Shown here: positions 46,602-56,656 of the stretch, one piece after another | Layout of the letters: each line of letters opens with the position of its first letter | Numbering within the stretch: position 1 is the first letter of the stretch | Assembly (NCBI GenBank): GCA_964473105.1 | Contig: CAYYNQ010000106.1 | Location: 1-57,569 of the forward strand | Direction: 5' to 3' | Length of the DNA stretch: 57,569 nucleotides | Source of the DNA: CAYYNQ01 sp964473105 | GTDB lineage: Bacteria; Sumerlaeota; Sumerlaeia; MVZB01 | Position numbers and translations under genes: made by a program | Notes under the pieces: model-generated | Databases searched by the model: none | Told to the model about the DNA's origin: nothing | The model's input: only the letters and a program-made list of their open reading frames with translations

Positions 46602-47855
46602 TCAAGTCAACCGAATTCGTTTAAAATGACGTTTGCCGACCTTAAGGAGGAATTCCGTTTCTCCGGCGGTTTGGTTGGCATCCATGATTTTTCGCCCGTT
46701 CATATTGACACCTCCCGCCTTGATCAATCGCTTGGCTTCACCATTGCTCGAGGCTAATCCAGTCATGACCATTATCCTGAAAACCGGGATTTCGTCGGGT
46801 TTACCCTCAAGGCTGGCCACCTCGATATTCTCGGGGTTTTCCTTGCGGCGAATCACTTTGTTGAAATGATCTTCACCCAGCCGCCCTCCCTCGGTTCCGT
46901 GGTAACGTTCGGCCAGTTCTCGGGCGATACGGGCCTTCAGATCCCTTGGATGGAGATTTCCTACGCGGGTCTGCTCAAGCAGTTCATCGGCTTTACCGGC
47001 CATATAGCCCAGCGTCAGGACAAGGTAATCGTGCATCATTTCATCGGGGATACTCATTGTTTTCCCAAAAATATCCTCCGGAGCATCGGTTAGGCCGATA
47101 TAATTTCCTAGGCTTTTACTCATTTTCTGGACCCCGTCGAGTCCGGTCAGAAGTGGCATGGTCAGGATGCACTGAGGTTTCATGCCGTCCTCACGCATCA
47201 ATTCCCGTCCGACCAGCAGGTTAAATTTTTGGTCGGTACCGCCAACCTCGATATCCGCACGGACCTTGATTGAGTCATAACCCTGTACCAGGGGATATAG
47301 GAATTCATGGATATAAATGGCCCGGTTTTCCCGGTATCTCTTCTCGAAATCATCGCGTTCAAGCATGCGTGCGACCGTATACTGTGAGGCCAGCTGAATG
47401 ACGTGTTCAAAACTCATGTTTTCAAACCAGGACCCGTTTTCAACGACCTCGGTCTTTTCCCGGTCAAGGATCAGGAAAACCTGTGCAAGGTAGGATTGGG
47501 CGTGTTCAGAGACTTGGGCAGATGTCAGAGAGGGACGGGTTTCACTTTTCCCGGTCGGATCCCCAATGCGGGCAGTAAAATCACCGATGATAAAGATGAT
47601 ATGATGCCCGAAATCCTGGAACTGACGTAATTTGTTGAGAACAACGGAATGACCAAGATGAAGGTCAGGAGCCGATGGATCGGCACCCAGTTTTATGCGG
47701 AGGGGCCGGTCGGCCATGCGGGCATCGACCAGACGGTCCATGAACTCGGCTTCGGGCAGGATTTCCGTTGTTCCTGCTTTCAGGATTCCCCATTCCTCCC
47801 TGATTGAATCAGGTATCATAAGGGTGTTGTCGGTTTTGATTTGTCTCTCATCCAC
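46602..47855 (-). CDS. tyrS: Tyrosyl-tRNA synthetase
   Basis: A 417-residue class I synthetase that charges tRNA-Tyr. The HIGH motif is HLGH (66-69), KMSKSLGN is intact near residue 250, and an S4-type RNA-binding domain forms the C-terminus (ITGLASSNGEAKRLIKAGGV-like block). DPSAPDLHLGH and the GGTDQKFN motif fit the TyrRZ-type branch that also reads LGADPSAPDLH. The start is a GTG at 47855 with an AAGGA 12-13 bases upstream; an ATG at 47819 is a shorter option. It is upstream of the PpiD-like gene on the same strand. Confidence 0.95.
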   Translation of the reverse strand: MDERQIKTDNTLMIPDSIREEWGILKAGTTEILPEAEFMDRLVDARMADRPLRIKLGADPSAPDLHLGHSVVLNKLRQFQDFGHHIIFIIGDFTARIGDPTGKSETRPSLTSAQVSEHAQSYLAQVFLILDREKTEVVENGSWFENMSFEHVIQLASQYTVARMLERDDFEKRYRENRAIYIHEFLYPLVQGYDSIKVRADIEVGGTDQKFNLLVGRELMREDGMKPQCILTMPLLTGLDGVQKMSKSLGNYIGLTDAPEDIFGKTMSIPDEMMHDYLVLTLGYMAGKADELLEQTRVGNLHPRDLKARIARELAERYHGTEGGRLGEDHFNKVIRRKENPENIEVASLEGKPDEIPVFRIMVMTGLASSNGEAKRLIKAGGVNMNGRKIMDANQTAGETEFLLKVGKRHFKRIRLT

Positions 47856-48062
47856 GTTATATTATGCTTCCTTTATCTATCCGGCCGGTCGTATTTTAAC
47901 GGATCATCCGGTTGTCTGGCAAGGTTGGTGTTGTTTCGTGCGAAGACGGCATGCAAATGTTTGGACCCATTGTCAGGATATACATGCATCTCCCAAGACT
48001 GGGGGCCTTGAGACAGCAAGCCCGGCTGGACCGTATGCCGATCCATCCGGAAAATATTGCTG

Positions 48063-48659
48063 TCAATAGACGGATTCATAATCCAGTGGAGCAAGATCCC
48101 AGTCTTTTCCATAGACATGGATCTTCCTTGTCAAAACTTTCTCGGTGTCCTCGACGGGTAGTCCATCATGAAGCCATCCGAGTATTCCTCCCTCAATATT
48201 ATAGGCATCGAGGCCCGAGGAGCAATAACGCTTCACGCGTATTCCGCTGCGATACCCTATTGTGCAATAAACCAGCAGTTTTTTGGATCGGATATCTTTC
48301 CCGGGGTTTTCATCGAAATCTTTCACTGAAATGGCGCCGGGGATCATGCTGACCTGTTGTTCCTTATGGGTTCGGGCATCAATGATTAAGACGGAATTAC
48401 TTGCTGAAATCTGATAAGCCTTGCGTGGTGTAACAGATGGAATGTCACCCAGTGATTTAAGGTTATCCCTGTATTGATTCATTACAAGCTCCGCCCTTTC
48501 AGTATTATCAGAAAGTTGAGATTGCCCGCAGGCCCACAACGAAATGAGCGCAAATCCAATCAGCAACATGCGGATTTGGCTGATGGTGACAGCGTAGATG
48601 GACGGGTTGCTCGGCCGGATGACTTGTAATTCGAGCTTGGCCGGTGTATTTATTTTCAT
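48063..48659 (-). CDS. Rhodanese-domain protein, probable lipoprotein
   Basis: A 198-residue protein with a rhodanese fold, a domain that carries sulfur on an active-site cysteine. The catalytic loop is VYCTIGYRSG, preceded by VLIIDARTHKE and PGAISV, and followed by NIEGGILGWL. A hydrophobic segment near residues 31-43 ends LWACG, a plausible but not ideal lipobox; if used, the real start may be the ATG at 48569. The frame also opens at a TTG at 48686. The 72-base gap to the divergent gene at 48732 should hold both promoters. Confidence 0.82.
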   Translation of the reverse strand: MKINTPAKLELQVIRPSNPSIYAVTISQIRMLLIGFALISLWACGQSQLSDNTERAELVMNQYRDNLKSLGDIPSVTPRKAYQISASNSVLIIDARTHKEQQVSMIPGAISVKDFDENPGKDIRSKKLLVYCTIGYRSGIRVKRYCSSGLDAYNIEGGILGWLHDGLPVEDTEKVLTRKIHVYGKDWDLAPLDYESVY

Positions 48660-48731
48660 CTTCAGTCCAAATGGAGGATAATTCAATCAGGGTGGATCCC
48701 CAACGGACAGTGGTTCTGGTTTACATCCGAG

Positions 48732-50636
48732 GTGGCTTTTGGCCCGATACGCCTGATGCCAACAAGATTCAAGCGTGGAAAGATCCCCTACCTTTTGACT
48801 TCCGGCAAGCATAGCTTTTTTGCACTGGTCTGGGAAGCCCCAAACCCGCTGATTCTGTCGAATCACAGGCCAGTCCGGTTTCCGTTTGGGTGGATATTTA
48901 TCCTCGGCTTGATTCAGTTAATTAACGGAAGTTCAGTCCGGGCCACGGGGGATATTCTGGGTCGCGTGCCTGAGGATGCACTTTTGGTCGTTCATATCCG
49001 GGACATTCAGGGAATAAACGGCGAGATTATCAATTCACCCCTAGGGGCGTTCTGGGGGGATCCTCGCGTCGAGCCCTATTTCAAGCCCCTGCGCAGCAAA
49101 CTGGATTGGTTCAGGGATGCGTTTTTGGCTGGGTTTGATGTTCATTACCCCGGCTTGAAGCAGTTTCTTAACGGGGAGGCTCTATTTGCGCTGCTTCCGG
49201 TCCCCGGAAATGACGGGGGGCAGGCGGTTGAGTGGATCCTGATGCTTGAGCACAATGGTAATGATTCGGTTTTGCAATATCTAAATGAAAAGCCATCAGG
49301 AAAAGGCGCGGATATCAGGACGCATGAGTTATCGGAAAACGGATTATCCTTCAATCGAATTTTTCTGAAGCCGGATCCTGATAATGAACCTGTGGCCGAC
49401 ATATCCAGAAGTCAGGGTTTAAGGTATGACCTTATGTTTGGCGACGATTTCCTGCTGTTCGCGGGAGTTCATGGGGAACCTATACGGAGAATATTAGGCA
49501 GGGAGCGCCCGGGGACTGATCTGGATTCACCTGTGGCTGTATGGATCAATAATCTTGAAACCCAGCTCAAGGAACAACCTGGAATACTCAATATTTACCT
49601 TAATCTCGCGGTGCTTTACAATTGGTACCGGGATAAACATCACGCCTATTTGACCAAGCGGGGCATGAACCTGGATGGTTTGGGTCTGGGATCATTCAGG
49701 GACTTGAACCTGAAGGTGGTGCTGGATGCCAGGAAAGTCACGATTGACATTGTCTTGACATCGACGGGTGGAATTCATGGTATCAGCAAGCTGCTTTTCA
49801 TCCCGGAGATACCGGTTGAATCAGCTTCCCACCTTGTCCCGGCCTCGGTCGGTTATTATTCGGCAGCCACATATCCCGTGATGCAATCTTGGCTGGTGTT
49901 GAAAGATACCTGCCGCTCTTCCGTGCCCGCGCTTTATCCTGCTTTGGAAAGCCAACTCAGGACAATTGAGGAGGATTCGGGATTCAGAATCATGGAGGAT
50001 CTTCTTTCACATTTGACAGGCCGGACCGTTCATGTACGACTTTCTGGTGAAAAGGCTGACACTTCGACGGAATCGGGTGTTTATATGCTGGAAATCCGCG
50101 ATCCTGCCAGGTTTTGTCAGTCCCTACGTGCTATTTTGGACTTGGGTTCCAGACTGACAAATGCCTATCATCTTGAATGGACCAAAACAGCCCGGGGAAG
50201 CTCATGGACCTTGAGGAAAGGCCGGGCTGATATTGCCGTTTCAGGGGGGGCAATATTTTACGGTTGTCATGTTGACAACTGGTTTATCTGTGGGACATCA
50301 TCGGCCCCCATCGGGAAAATTATCGGAACAATTGGGGGGGCAACGCGACCTCTTTCCGAGCAGGAGCCTTACCAGTCAGTCATGAGGAGAATGTCTCCCA
50401 GTCGGTATTGGGAGGGTTATATCGGATTGAGCATGCTTGCGCAGGGACTGACCCGGAAAATATTCGGGACAATGACCGCCTTCGATCCGGGCCAGCAATG
50501 GCCAGTCATGGGTGTTCTGGATATGCAAAGACAACCCTCTCGGGAAGTTTGGGACAATTATTTTGGTCCGGTCGGTCTGGCTCGCTCCATCACCGACAAT
50601 GGCGTGGAGATTCGTGCCGTGATGCAATGGCCGTGA
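48732..50636 (+). CDS. Secreted DUF3352-like protein
   Basis: A 634-residue exported protein of unknown function. A hydrophobic segment at about residues 49-70 (FPFGWIFILGLIQLI) acts as signal or anchor; the unusually long leader means the real start is probably later than the GTG at 48732. The block RVPEDALLVVHIRD at the start of the mature part and the SPLGAFWGDPRVEPY that follows recall DUF3352-type proteins of PVC bacteria, a large beta-rich family without known activity. No catalytic motif is visible. It precedes ygfZ by 34 bases, so the two are probably cotranscribed. Confidence 0.68.
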   Translation: MAFGPIRLMPTRFKRGKIPYLLTSGKHSFFALVWEAPNPLILSNHRPVRFPFGWIFILGLIQLINGSSVRATGDILGRVPEDALLVVHIRDIQGINGEIINSPLGAFWGDPRVEPYFKPLRSKLDWFRDAFLAGFDVHYPGLKQFLNGEALFALLPVPGNDGGQAVEWILMLEHNGNDSVLQYLNEKPSGKGADIRTHELSENGLSFNRIFLKPDPDNEPVADISRSQGLRYDLMFGDDFLLFAGVHGEPIRRILGRERPGTDLDSPVAVWINNLETQLKEQPGILNIYLNLAVLYNWYRDKHHAYLTKRGMNLDGLGLGSFRDLNLKVVLDARKVTIDIVLTSTGGIHGISKLLFIPEIPVESASHLVPASVGYYSAATYPVMQSWLVLKDTCRSSVPALYPALESQLRTIEEDSGFRIMEDLLSHLTGRTVHVRLSGEKADTSTESGVYMLEIRDPARFCQSLRAILDLGSRLTNAYHLEWTKTARGSSWTLRKGRADIAVSGGAIFYGCHVDNWFICGTSSAPIGKIIGTIGGATRPLSEQEPYQSVMRRMSPSRYWEGYIGLSMLAQGLTRKIFGTMTAFDPGQQWPVMGVLDMQRQPSREVWDNYFGPVGLARSITDNGVEIRAVMQWP

Positions 50637-50670
50637 AATTACCAGGGATGAAATATATATTTTTAAAATA

Positions 50671-51795
50671 ATGAACAGTGACATGAACAATATGATCCCG
50701 GACGACTGGAAGCAACATCACAGAAGGCTGTCCGCGACAATTCCGGCTATCCAGTATGACAACGAGGGTATGGTCAGTTTTACCCAGGGTCCGCAAGCCG
50801 AGTATGATGCGCTGACAAAGGTGACTGGATTGGTGGGCCTGCCCCTGGTTGCGCCCGTCCTGATTGAAGGCGAGGATGCGATGGATTACATGCATCGGCG
50901 TCTCTCTCAGCCCATAAAGGACCTGGATTCGGGAAAGGGGGTTCATGCCCTTCAGCTTGATGCATTTGGTCGTGTTCAGGCCGACATGCTCGTTTACAGC
51001 GGAAACAGGGAGCTGATAGTCCTGGTCGATACGGATTATGCCGAGGCTGCTGCGGACATGACCGAAAAATATGTGCTGATGGACAATGTGGATATCACCC
51101 GGCAGTGGAACTCGGAAATGAGCATCGGACTTGCCGGTCCGGAGTCGACCCGGATCATCAACGGCCTGCTCACGCCAGATCCACCGGGCGGCTTCCTGTG
51201 CGCAGAAAAATATGATGCGGTATTCGCAGTCAATCTTGCGGGGATTCCCTGTAGGATATTCGGTGACGGAAGGTGGAATATGCCATTTTTTCACATATCC
51301 GTCCCAGTGATGTGTTTCAAGGGGCTGGTCGAGGAGTTGTCCGAATGTGTCAGCCGGTGCGGCGGGTGTACTGTCGGAATGCCGGCGTTGGAATTGGCGC
51401 GGATCGAGTCGGGTATTCCCCTGTACGGAAAGGAACTGGATGAATTGACAAATCCCCTGGATGCGTGTCTCTATGATGCGGTTCACTTTGATAAGGGCTG
51501 CTATCCGGGACAGGAGGTCATGGCACGTATCAATAATCTTGGCCATCCTGCACGATGTCTCGTCCGACTGGAAATGGATGTGGAATCCGATCCGGGTCCT
51601 GCAGTTTTGCACACTCCTGACGGTCGACCGGCCGGACGATTGTCATCCTCATGCACTTGGCCGGGTCTGGGGAGGACGGCCGCACTTGGTTACTTGAGCT
51701 GGGAGTTTCGGGAACTGGGCCACGTGAGGGTCGGGGACGGGACATCGAGTATCAAGGCTAATGTGATCCGGTTGAAAACAGACCCAGAAAGCTGA
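50671..51795 (+). CDS. ygfZ: YgfZ/GcvT-family folate-binding protein
   Basis: A 374-residue cytosolic protein related to aminomethyltransferase. The YgfZ signature KGCYPGQE is intact near residue 275, followed by the MARINN block, and the N-terminal GcvT-like fold is recognisable (VTGLVGLPL, GEDAMDYMHRRLS). YgfZ/IBA57 proteins use tetrahydrofolate to help build or repair certain iron-sulfur enzymes, such as radical SAM proteins; one lies in this window. The ATG at 50671 was used; an ATG four codons later is equally possible. A small membrane-protein gene starts ten bases after its stop. Confidence 0.9.
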   Translation: MNSDMNNMIPDDWKQHHRRLSATIPAIQYDNEGMVSFTQGPQAEYDALTKVTGLVGLPLVAPVLIEGEDAMDYMHRRLSQPIKDLDSGKGVHALQLDAFGRVQADMLVYSGNRELIVLVDTDYAEAAADMTEKYVLMDNVDITRQWNSEMSIGLAGPESTRIINGLLTPDPPGGFLCAEKYDAVFAVNLAGIPCRIFGDGRWNMPFFHISVPVMCFKGLVEELSECVSRCGGCTVGMPALELARIESGIPLYGKELDELTNPLDACLYDAVHFDKGCYPGQEVMARINNLGHPARCLVRLEMDVESDPGPAVLHTPDGRPAGRLSSSCTWPGLGRTAALGYLSWEFRELGHVRVGDGTSSIKANVIRLKTDPES

Positions 51796-51804
51796 GGATA
51801 TGAG

Positions 51805-51975
51805 ATGACTGATGAGAAGGAACCTGTGGACAAGGTTGATTCAGGTGAACCCGGCCATCTTCCGGAGTTGAATCATTCGATTGTGGTGATATTGCTGATT
51901 TTGTTTGCCGGATATGGCATATGCAAACTCTATGGCCGTTTGCTTGCCGAGATGATCGGCAGCATATTCGGCTGA
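51805..51975 (+). CDS. 56-residue single-pass membrane protein
   Basis: A short gene ten bases after the ygfZ stop. The ATG has a GAGG ribosome site seven bases upstream, overlapping the ygfZ end. The product starts with about 24 acidic, polar residues (MTDEKEPVDKV) followed by one hydrophobic span (HSIVVILLILFAGYGIC) and a short basic tail. No family is recognised. Good ribosome site, tight spacing and clear topology make it more likely real than not. Cotranscription with ygfZ is likely. Confidence 0.62.
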   Translation: MTDEKEPVDKVDSGEPGHLPELNHSIVVILLILFAGYGICKLYGRLLAEMIGSIFG

Positions 51976-52231
51976 TCATCATTACGGGTCACGAAAGTTG
52001 GCGGGAAGGATTTTCGGTTTTCAGGTGATGGTCACTCATTTTCTTTTGCGGCCCCTGTCCTCGCACTGGTCGGGTAAATATCCACATATTTTCGTGTTGC
52101 ATGCGGCATATTATCCATCCCGGATGTTGTAATGATTCAGCCGCGCCAGTCTTGATCAATCAGCAGTTCGCCGCTTCCAGGACAACATGTGGAGTCCCTG
52201 TTCGCATCGTGGTTTTTTCCGTGCAGTTGAA

Positions 52232-52480
52232 ATGGAGACCCTTGCCAAGGCCATTCTTCTCGACCGCGTCGATTCAGAATCCGGAATCACGTCCATAGCT
52301 GGCCAAGATCATCGTTTTGTAAATATTCTGGAGGACGAGACAGAATATTTATCCATAAGGGATTTTGTGCTCACGCGGGCAGAGTCTGCGCTAGATGCGT
52401 CCGTTGGGAAGTATGTTCCACAAGCGATCCGGGTGACTTGTGATCGCTTGCGTACAGCTCATTGGCATGGTTCGCGGTGA
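52232..52480 (+). CDS. Small hypothetical protein
   Basis: An 82-residue ORF (METLAKAILLDRV start) of unknown function, without signal peptide or membrane segment. The composition is protein-like and charged, with a probable beta strand pair around residues 14-30 and a helix after that. No ribosome site is evident, and the frame also opens at a GTG-type start at 52187. It is convergent with the O-antigen-ligase-like gene. The 256 bases before it, after the membrane-protein gene, show nothing else. Confidence 0.4.
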   Translation: METLAKAILLDRVDSESGITSIAGQDHRFVNILEDETEYLSIRDFVLTRAESALDASVGKYVPQAIRVTCDRLRTAHWHGSR

Positions 52481-52513
52481 TTCTTTTCGTCGGGTATGGT
52501 CGGACTCACCAGA

Positions 52514-54103
52514 TCATGGGCATGGGATACTGTTGGCCTGCATTGTCGAAAACAGGGGGAGAACGAAGATCAGGCTTGAAGCTGCTGTATTTTTGTAATC
52601 GATTGAGTCTTCTGCAGACGTAACACGGATTACTGATCCGCAGAAGCCCAGAAGAACCCACAGGGAGATTGCTCGAACGGGAGTCTGCAGCGGAAAACTA
52701 ACCCACATGTTGATGCTCAGTGTGAGGACGGATCCCCAGATGGCCGGAAATATATGAACAGTACGGAATGTCATGGCCTGTGGCATATCCAGCCAGTATC
52801 TTCTCGAGTAAACCAGGCTGCCAATGACAATCCACAATAGTCCAAGGAAGGGGAGCAAGCCAAATTCAGCCCACCACTGCAGTGGGTCACAATGTGTTCG
52901 GTCAACATATCGCTTGCTCATGGCTTCGGCCAAGGCCCACCATCCCACATGTTGTTCGCTTTCAACCTGCCTTTCAAGTTCCCTGTAGAAACCAGCCCCA
53001 TAAAAACCCGGCCCTGTCCCCCAAAGAGGATTTTTTATGATCATTTTTGATGTGACCATCAAAAGACCGACTCTATGCCGCATCGATGATGAATGTGGAT
53101 CAACCATATCCACAAGTCTGGAAGGAAGACTGCTGTCACGGTCCCGTGATGTTTGTGATATCCAGGTGAGGCCCGTGATGACTAACAGGATCAGGGCCAG
53201 AATGGCCGGGACCAGGGGGCGCGGACTGAATTTCCCGGCAACCGTATTCACCTCGCCGGATATGATCTTGGGCACTCTCCCGTGCATTCCGGATATAAAA
53301 TAAATGGCGATTGCGATCATAAAGGAAAGTATGGCCCCCCTTCCCCCGCTCAGAAATATGGAAAGAAATAACAGAAGGAACACAACCACGTAGGCCGGAA
53401 TTGCGCCATTGAGCGCGAATCCGTTAATCCGAATCTCGCGGGACAGCAGGATGAAGGTCGCTGAAAGTCCCGCAGCCAGCCAACTGGCGACGTATTCCGG
53501 GTTGCCGATTGTCCCGATCATTCTCGACCTACCTGTTCCTGTGGCGGTTGAGGATGAGAGGAAGGCCTCCAATAAACCTGGCGAATAGTATTGCGTCAGG
53601 GTCACACATGCCTGCAAAGACATTGAAATGAGAAGAAAGGTCATGAAGACCCTGGATTCTCCCAGGGTCGGACGGCAGCGGGCGATGCAAGAGGCCGCCA
53701 GTACAAGAAATCCGGACCGGGCAAGGATGGGTATTCCCGGATCCGCGGAGGGCGCCAGCATCATGGATATGAACATGCCTGTCAGAATCAACGCCATGCC
53801 TGTATCCAAGGGATGCCGGAGCCAGGACATGAATGGCACGGGCAACGGCCTTTCATGACTGGATTTCAGTATGGTGGGCAGCATTGGTATGATTGCAATG
53901 TAGAGTAGCACAAGCCCGGTGAGCCATCGCACTTCATTCAAAGCATCTCCCGTGAATTTACCCGGTAAAAAGACAAAAGGCGTGACTAGAAGGATGGATC
54001 CTGGCAGCAGCAGCGATTTCCTGATTCCGGAGGCGGCTTTATCCGGCGGATTGATGACGGAAGGACTTGCCGATTTTGAAAATATTTTAAGGCTTCGGCT
54101 CAT
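52514..54103 (-). CDS. O-antigen-ligase-like polytopic membrane protein
   Basis: A 529-residue inner-membrane protein with about ten to twelve hydrophobic spans, of the WaaL/Wzy (O-antigen ligase, PF04932-type) superfamily, which join or polymerise glycan on a polyprenyl carrier. The membrane segment LSGGRGAILSFMIAIAIYFI matches the family's SRG block. A large periplasmic loop follows, with RHRVGLLMVTSKMI, PLWGTGPGFYG, and a DPLQWWAEFGLLPFLGLLW block where relatives have the HNxYL...E-G region. Start ATG 54103 (a TTG lies two codons upstream). Whether it ligates, polymerises or acts on proteins cannot be told. The DegT-type aminotransferase at the window end supports a surface-glycan setting. 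Confidence 0.85.
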   Translation of the reverse strand: MSRSLKIFSKSASPSVINPPDKAASGIRKSLLLPGSILLVTPFVFLPGKFTGDALNEVRWLTGLVLLYIAIIPMLPTILKSSHERPLPVPFMSWLRHPLDTGMALILTGMFISMMLAPSADPGIPILARSGFLVLAASCIARCRPTLGESRVFMTFLLISMSLQACVTLTQYYSPGLLEAFLSSSTATGTGRSRMIGTIGNPEYVASWLAAGLSATFILLSREIRINGFALNGAIPAYVVVFLLLFLSIFLSGGRGAILSFMIAIAIYFISGMHGRVPKIISGEVNTVAGKFSPRPLVPAILALILLVITGLTWISQTSRDRDSSLPSRLVDMVDPHSSSMRHRVGLLMVTSKMIIKNPLWGTGPGFYGAGFYRELERQVESEQHVGWWALAEAMSKRYVDRTHCDPLQWWAEFGLLPFLGLLWIVIGSLVYSRRYWLDMPQAMTFRTVHIFPAIWGSVLTLSINMWVSFPLQTPVRAISLWVLLGFCGSVIRVTSAEDSIDYKNTAASSLIFVLPLFSTMQANSIPCP

Positions 54104-54250
54104 GCGCAACGTCCAAAGTGTTCAGGGTTGGTTGGCGTGGCTCTTGTGGGTTGTCCCCTTTTGCCGTCGACTGCATCCCCGGGTGGCAGGACCCCGTGAG
54201 TCGGCAGCAACGACATCAATTCTATGGTGAACGACAATGGAATTATCGTG

Positions 54251-56656
54251 TCAGGAGGATTTGCGGGGCGTTTTTGCCCTGTCTTCATCCCACTCACCCG
54301 ATTCGAGGGCGTTTTTAATTTCAAGAACCTCATACGAGGTGGCTCCCCCCCCTGGGTGGTCGACCGTGATAGCATCGTTGACCTTAGAGTCCAAGAATTG
54401 TTTGGCAAGTGGGGACTGGATCGATAGGACATGGTGTTCCGGATCTGTCTCCCAGCGGCCCAGCACGGTATAGGTTTCAACCTTTCCGTTGCCAATGTTC
54501 CTTGCCTTAAACCGTGTTCCGAAACTGACTCGTGAGGCATCAATATGTCCCGGGTCCACGACGATGGCCTGGCTAAGAAGTATGGATAGGGAAGCCTGTT
54601 GCTGAACAAGGCGCTTCTGTTCCTCCTTTGCATATTGATACCCCGCATTTTCCTTGAGGTCACCCTCGGCACGGGCATCCTCGATTTCACGGCTGTTTTC
54701 GGGGATCCTGTTGCTTGTCAGGTCCCTCAATTCCCAGGTTTTTTCGGAGAAGGACCTCGCCGTGCATTGATGGATATCCGGATCAGAGTGTGATGCCCCG
54801 TCGTGTGAGGGATCAAGGTCCCTCCGAACGATGCGGATCAATCGTTCCGCTCCCTCCTTGAACGGTACTCCCAGGGCATCATTGATGTGAATCTGCCTGA
54901 TAAGCCGCGTGATCTGGCTGACCTGCATATCCTCGACGGCCTTACCGATATGCCTGAATTTGTCTTTCTGAAGCAATGAGCGAATCTTTGACACGAGCAG
55001 CTTCGCGGTTCTGACGACTTCCCGGTCCTGAGTGGTGTCATTCGCCCAGCGGTGCCAATCATCCAGCGAAGAAATCAGTTCCGGTATCAGGGAGGAGGCG
55101 GGGAAATTTTCAGTCAACTCGGGCCAGGATCCATCGAGGATCCACTTGACCGTCCAATGGTATGTTTCCGGGTTCGACATCGGTTCAGCCTGTAATTTAT
55201 GCAAAGCACTGGAGGTCTCCGAAAGTTCCCCGGTTTCATGCATGGTCTTTGCGATGAATTGTGCTGTCTTCAGGCCGGAATCAGGTAGAAGACGAATGAC
55301 CTTCAGGACCCCTTCATGTCCATCCCTGCCAATCAGTTCCTTCAACATCCGGATAGCATGATCGGGTGATTCGAAGTCATGAGCCACAGGGTAGTGCTCG
55401 ATTGTTCCGAGGACGGACTGATGATCCGGGGGCTCAATACCGGCTTCAGGCACTGCATCAGCCAGATCGCAAGTCATGTATGAGGTTTCAAGGAGTCCGA
55501 CCTGGTTTTCCATACCTGAATTCAGCAGGGCTTCCCATCTTTCCACAAGGTGATGATGGATTTTTCCGGCGAGCTCCACCGGAGGTTCGGAATCCTTGGG
55601 GCGTTTGCCCAGTCTCCCGATCAAACCACATTGGAGGGCCGTAGTCGTGTTGCCGGAGAAATACTGTTCCTCAACCTGTTGTTCAAATGTTCGGGGTTTG
55701 TCCCTGATTCGCAAAACGGCTCGCGCCCCGCCAGTATTATCCATGTCAATAAACGGGTCTAGTTTGATTTGTTCGCGGGTCTTGTTCCACCACGAATTCC
55801 ATCTGGCCGTTTCGATCAGGGAGGGAGTCAGAAGCCGTTTGAGATCGGCCTGCGCGAGGGATTTTCCCTTGGTTCCGGACAATGCGAGCCTTATCAATTC
55901 ACAGGGAGACTCGCCTGTCATTTTCCTCAGGACTTCCGGTTCTGTCTGTCGCCGTGCCAGAAAACTCCCGGCATCCAGAGGCTTGAGGTATTTTCGGACA
56001 CCCTCGAATGTCATGGATTTTCCGGCTTGTTTGGGGAAATCAACAACAACCTTTTTTGCGGTCAGATCAAGGGACCGAATGATACCTTCACCCCAGTCAA
56101 AGTGTGAGTGTACGCGTCCGGGGACCAAGCGTGTCAAATCACGATAGGCCCGCAAACCGTCGGACAGATCTCTTCCGGTTTCAAGCCCTGAGCAGGTCAT
56201 GAAATCCTCGGCCTGATCCAGGTTGGCGTAGAATCCCCTCAGTGAGGCAATCAAAAGGGGCCGAAGGTTTTCCTGTGACGGCCAAGCCCGCAGCGAGGCA
56301 ACTAGGAGCCGCATGCAGGCTTTCCACTTCTCCCTGTTCACCCGATCCTCAAGCAGCATGAAGATGAGTGTTTCGCCCTGCTTGCGACCGCCGCTGACGC
56401 GGGAAAGTGATTCGATCCATTGGTTGATGAAACCCGACCCTGTAGGGATGGAGGCAAGTTTCTCAAGCCAGAATTCCTCCAATGCCACCAGATTCCCCCC
56501 CCTGGTCAGCCTGATAATTTCGCTCGCGATCTTTTTGTGGCCGGGTTCTGGCATCGGTGGGTTCCTGTTTGGATCGGTCAACGGGTCACCAGAACTCATG
56601 ATGCGGCGATAAATCGCTCCATCTGGCATTCCTGAGAGGCCGCTGTATATAATCAT
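54251..56656 (-). CDS. Giant GreA/GreB-type transcript cleavage factor
   Basis: Gre factors enter the RNA polymerase secondary channel and trigger cleavage of backtracked RNA. Here the Gre part is only the last 160 residues or so: the coiled-coil with EGDLKENAGYQYAKEEQ (acidic tip DLKEN, near 54,660) and the FKBP-like domain with VLGRWETDPEHHVLSIQSPLAK. In front are about 640 residues of helical, repeat-like sequence not known to me, containing a small beta segment (HSHFDWGEGIIRSLDL). Similar long N-terminal extensions are known for Chlamydiae. ATG 56656 is preferred because AAGGG lies five bases upstream; ATG 56599 is possible, and the frame opens at 56746. Divergent from the DegT gene. Confidence 0.82.
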   Translation of the reverse strand: MIIYSGLSGMPDGAIYRRIMSSGDPLTDPNRNPPMPEPGHKKIASEIIRLTRGGNLVALEEFWLEKLASIPTGSGFINQWIESLSRVSGGRKQGETLIFMLLEDRVNREKWKACMRLLVASLRAWPSQENLRPLLIASLRGFYANLDQAEDFMTCSGLETGRDLSDGLRAYRDLTRLVPGRVHSHFDWGEGIIRSLDLTAKKVVVDFPKQAGKSMTFEGVRKYLKPLDAGSFLARRQTEPEVLRKMTGESPCELIRLALSGTKGKSLAQADLKRLLTPSLIETARWNSWWNKTREQIKLDPFIDMDNTGGARAVLRIRDKPRTFEQQVEEQYFSGNTTTALQCGLIGRLGKRPKDSEPPVELAGKIHHHLVERWEALLNSGMENQVGLLETSYMTCDLADAVPEAGIEPPDHQSVLGTIEHYPVAHDFESPDHAIRMLKELIGRDGHEGVLKVIRLLPDSGLKTAQFIAKTMHETGELSETSSALHKLQAEPMSNPETYHWTVKWILDGSWPELTENFPASSLIPELISSLDDWHRWANDTTQDREVVRTAKLLVSKIRSLLQKDKFRHIGKAVEDMQVSQITRLIRQIHINDALGVPFKEGAERLIRIVRRDLDPSHDGASHSDPDIHQCTARSFSEKTWELRDLTSNRIPENSREIEDARAEGDLKENAGYQYAKEEQKRLVQQQASLSILLSQAIVVDPGHIDASRVSFGTRFKARNIGNGKVETYTVLGRWETDPEHHVLSIQSPLAKQFLDSKVNDAITVDHPGGGATSYEVLEIKNALESGEWDEDRAKTPRKSS

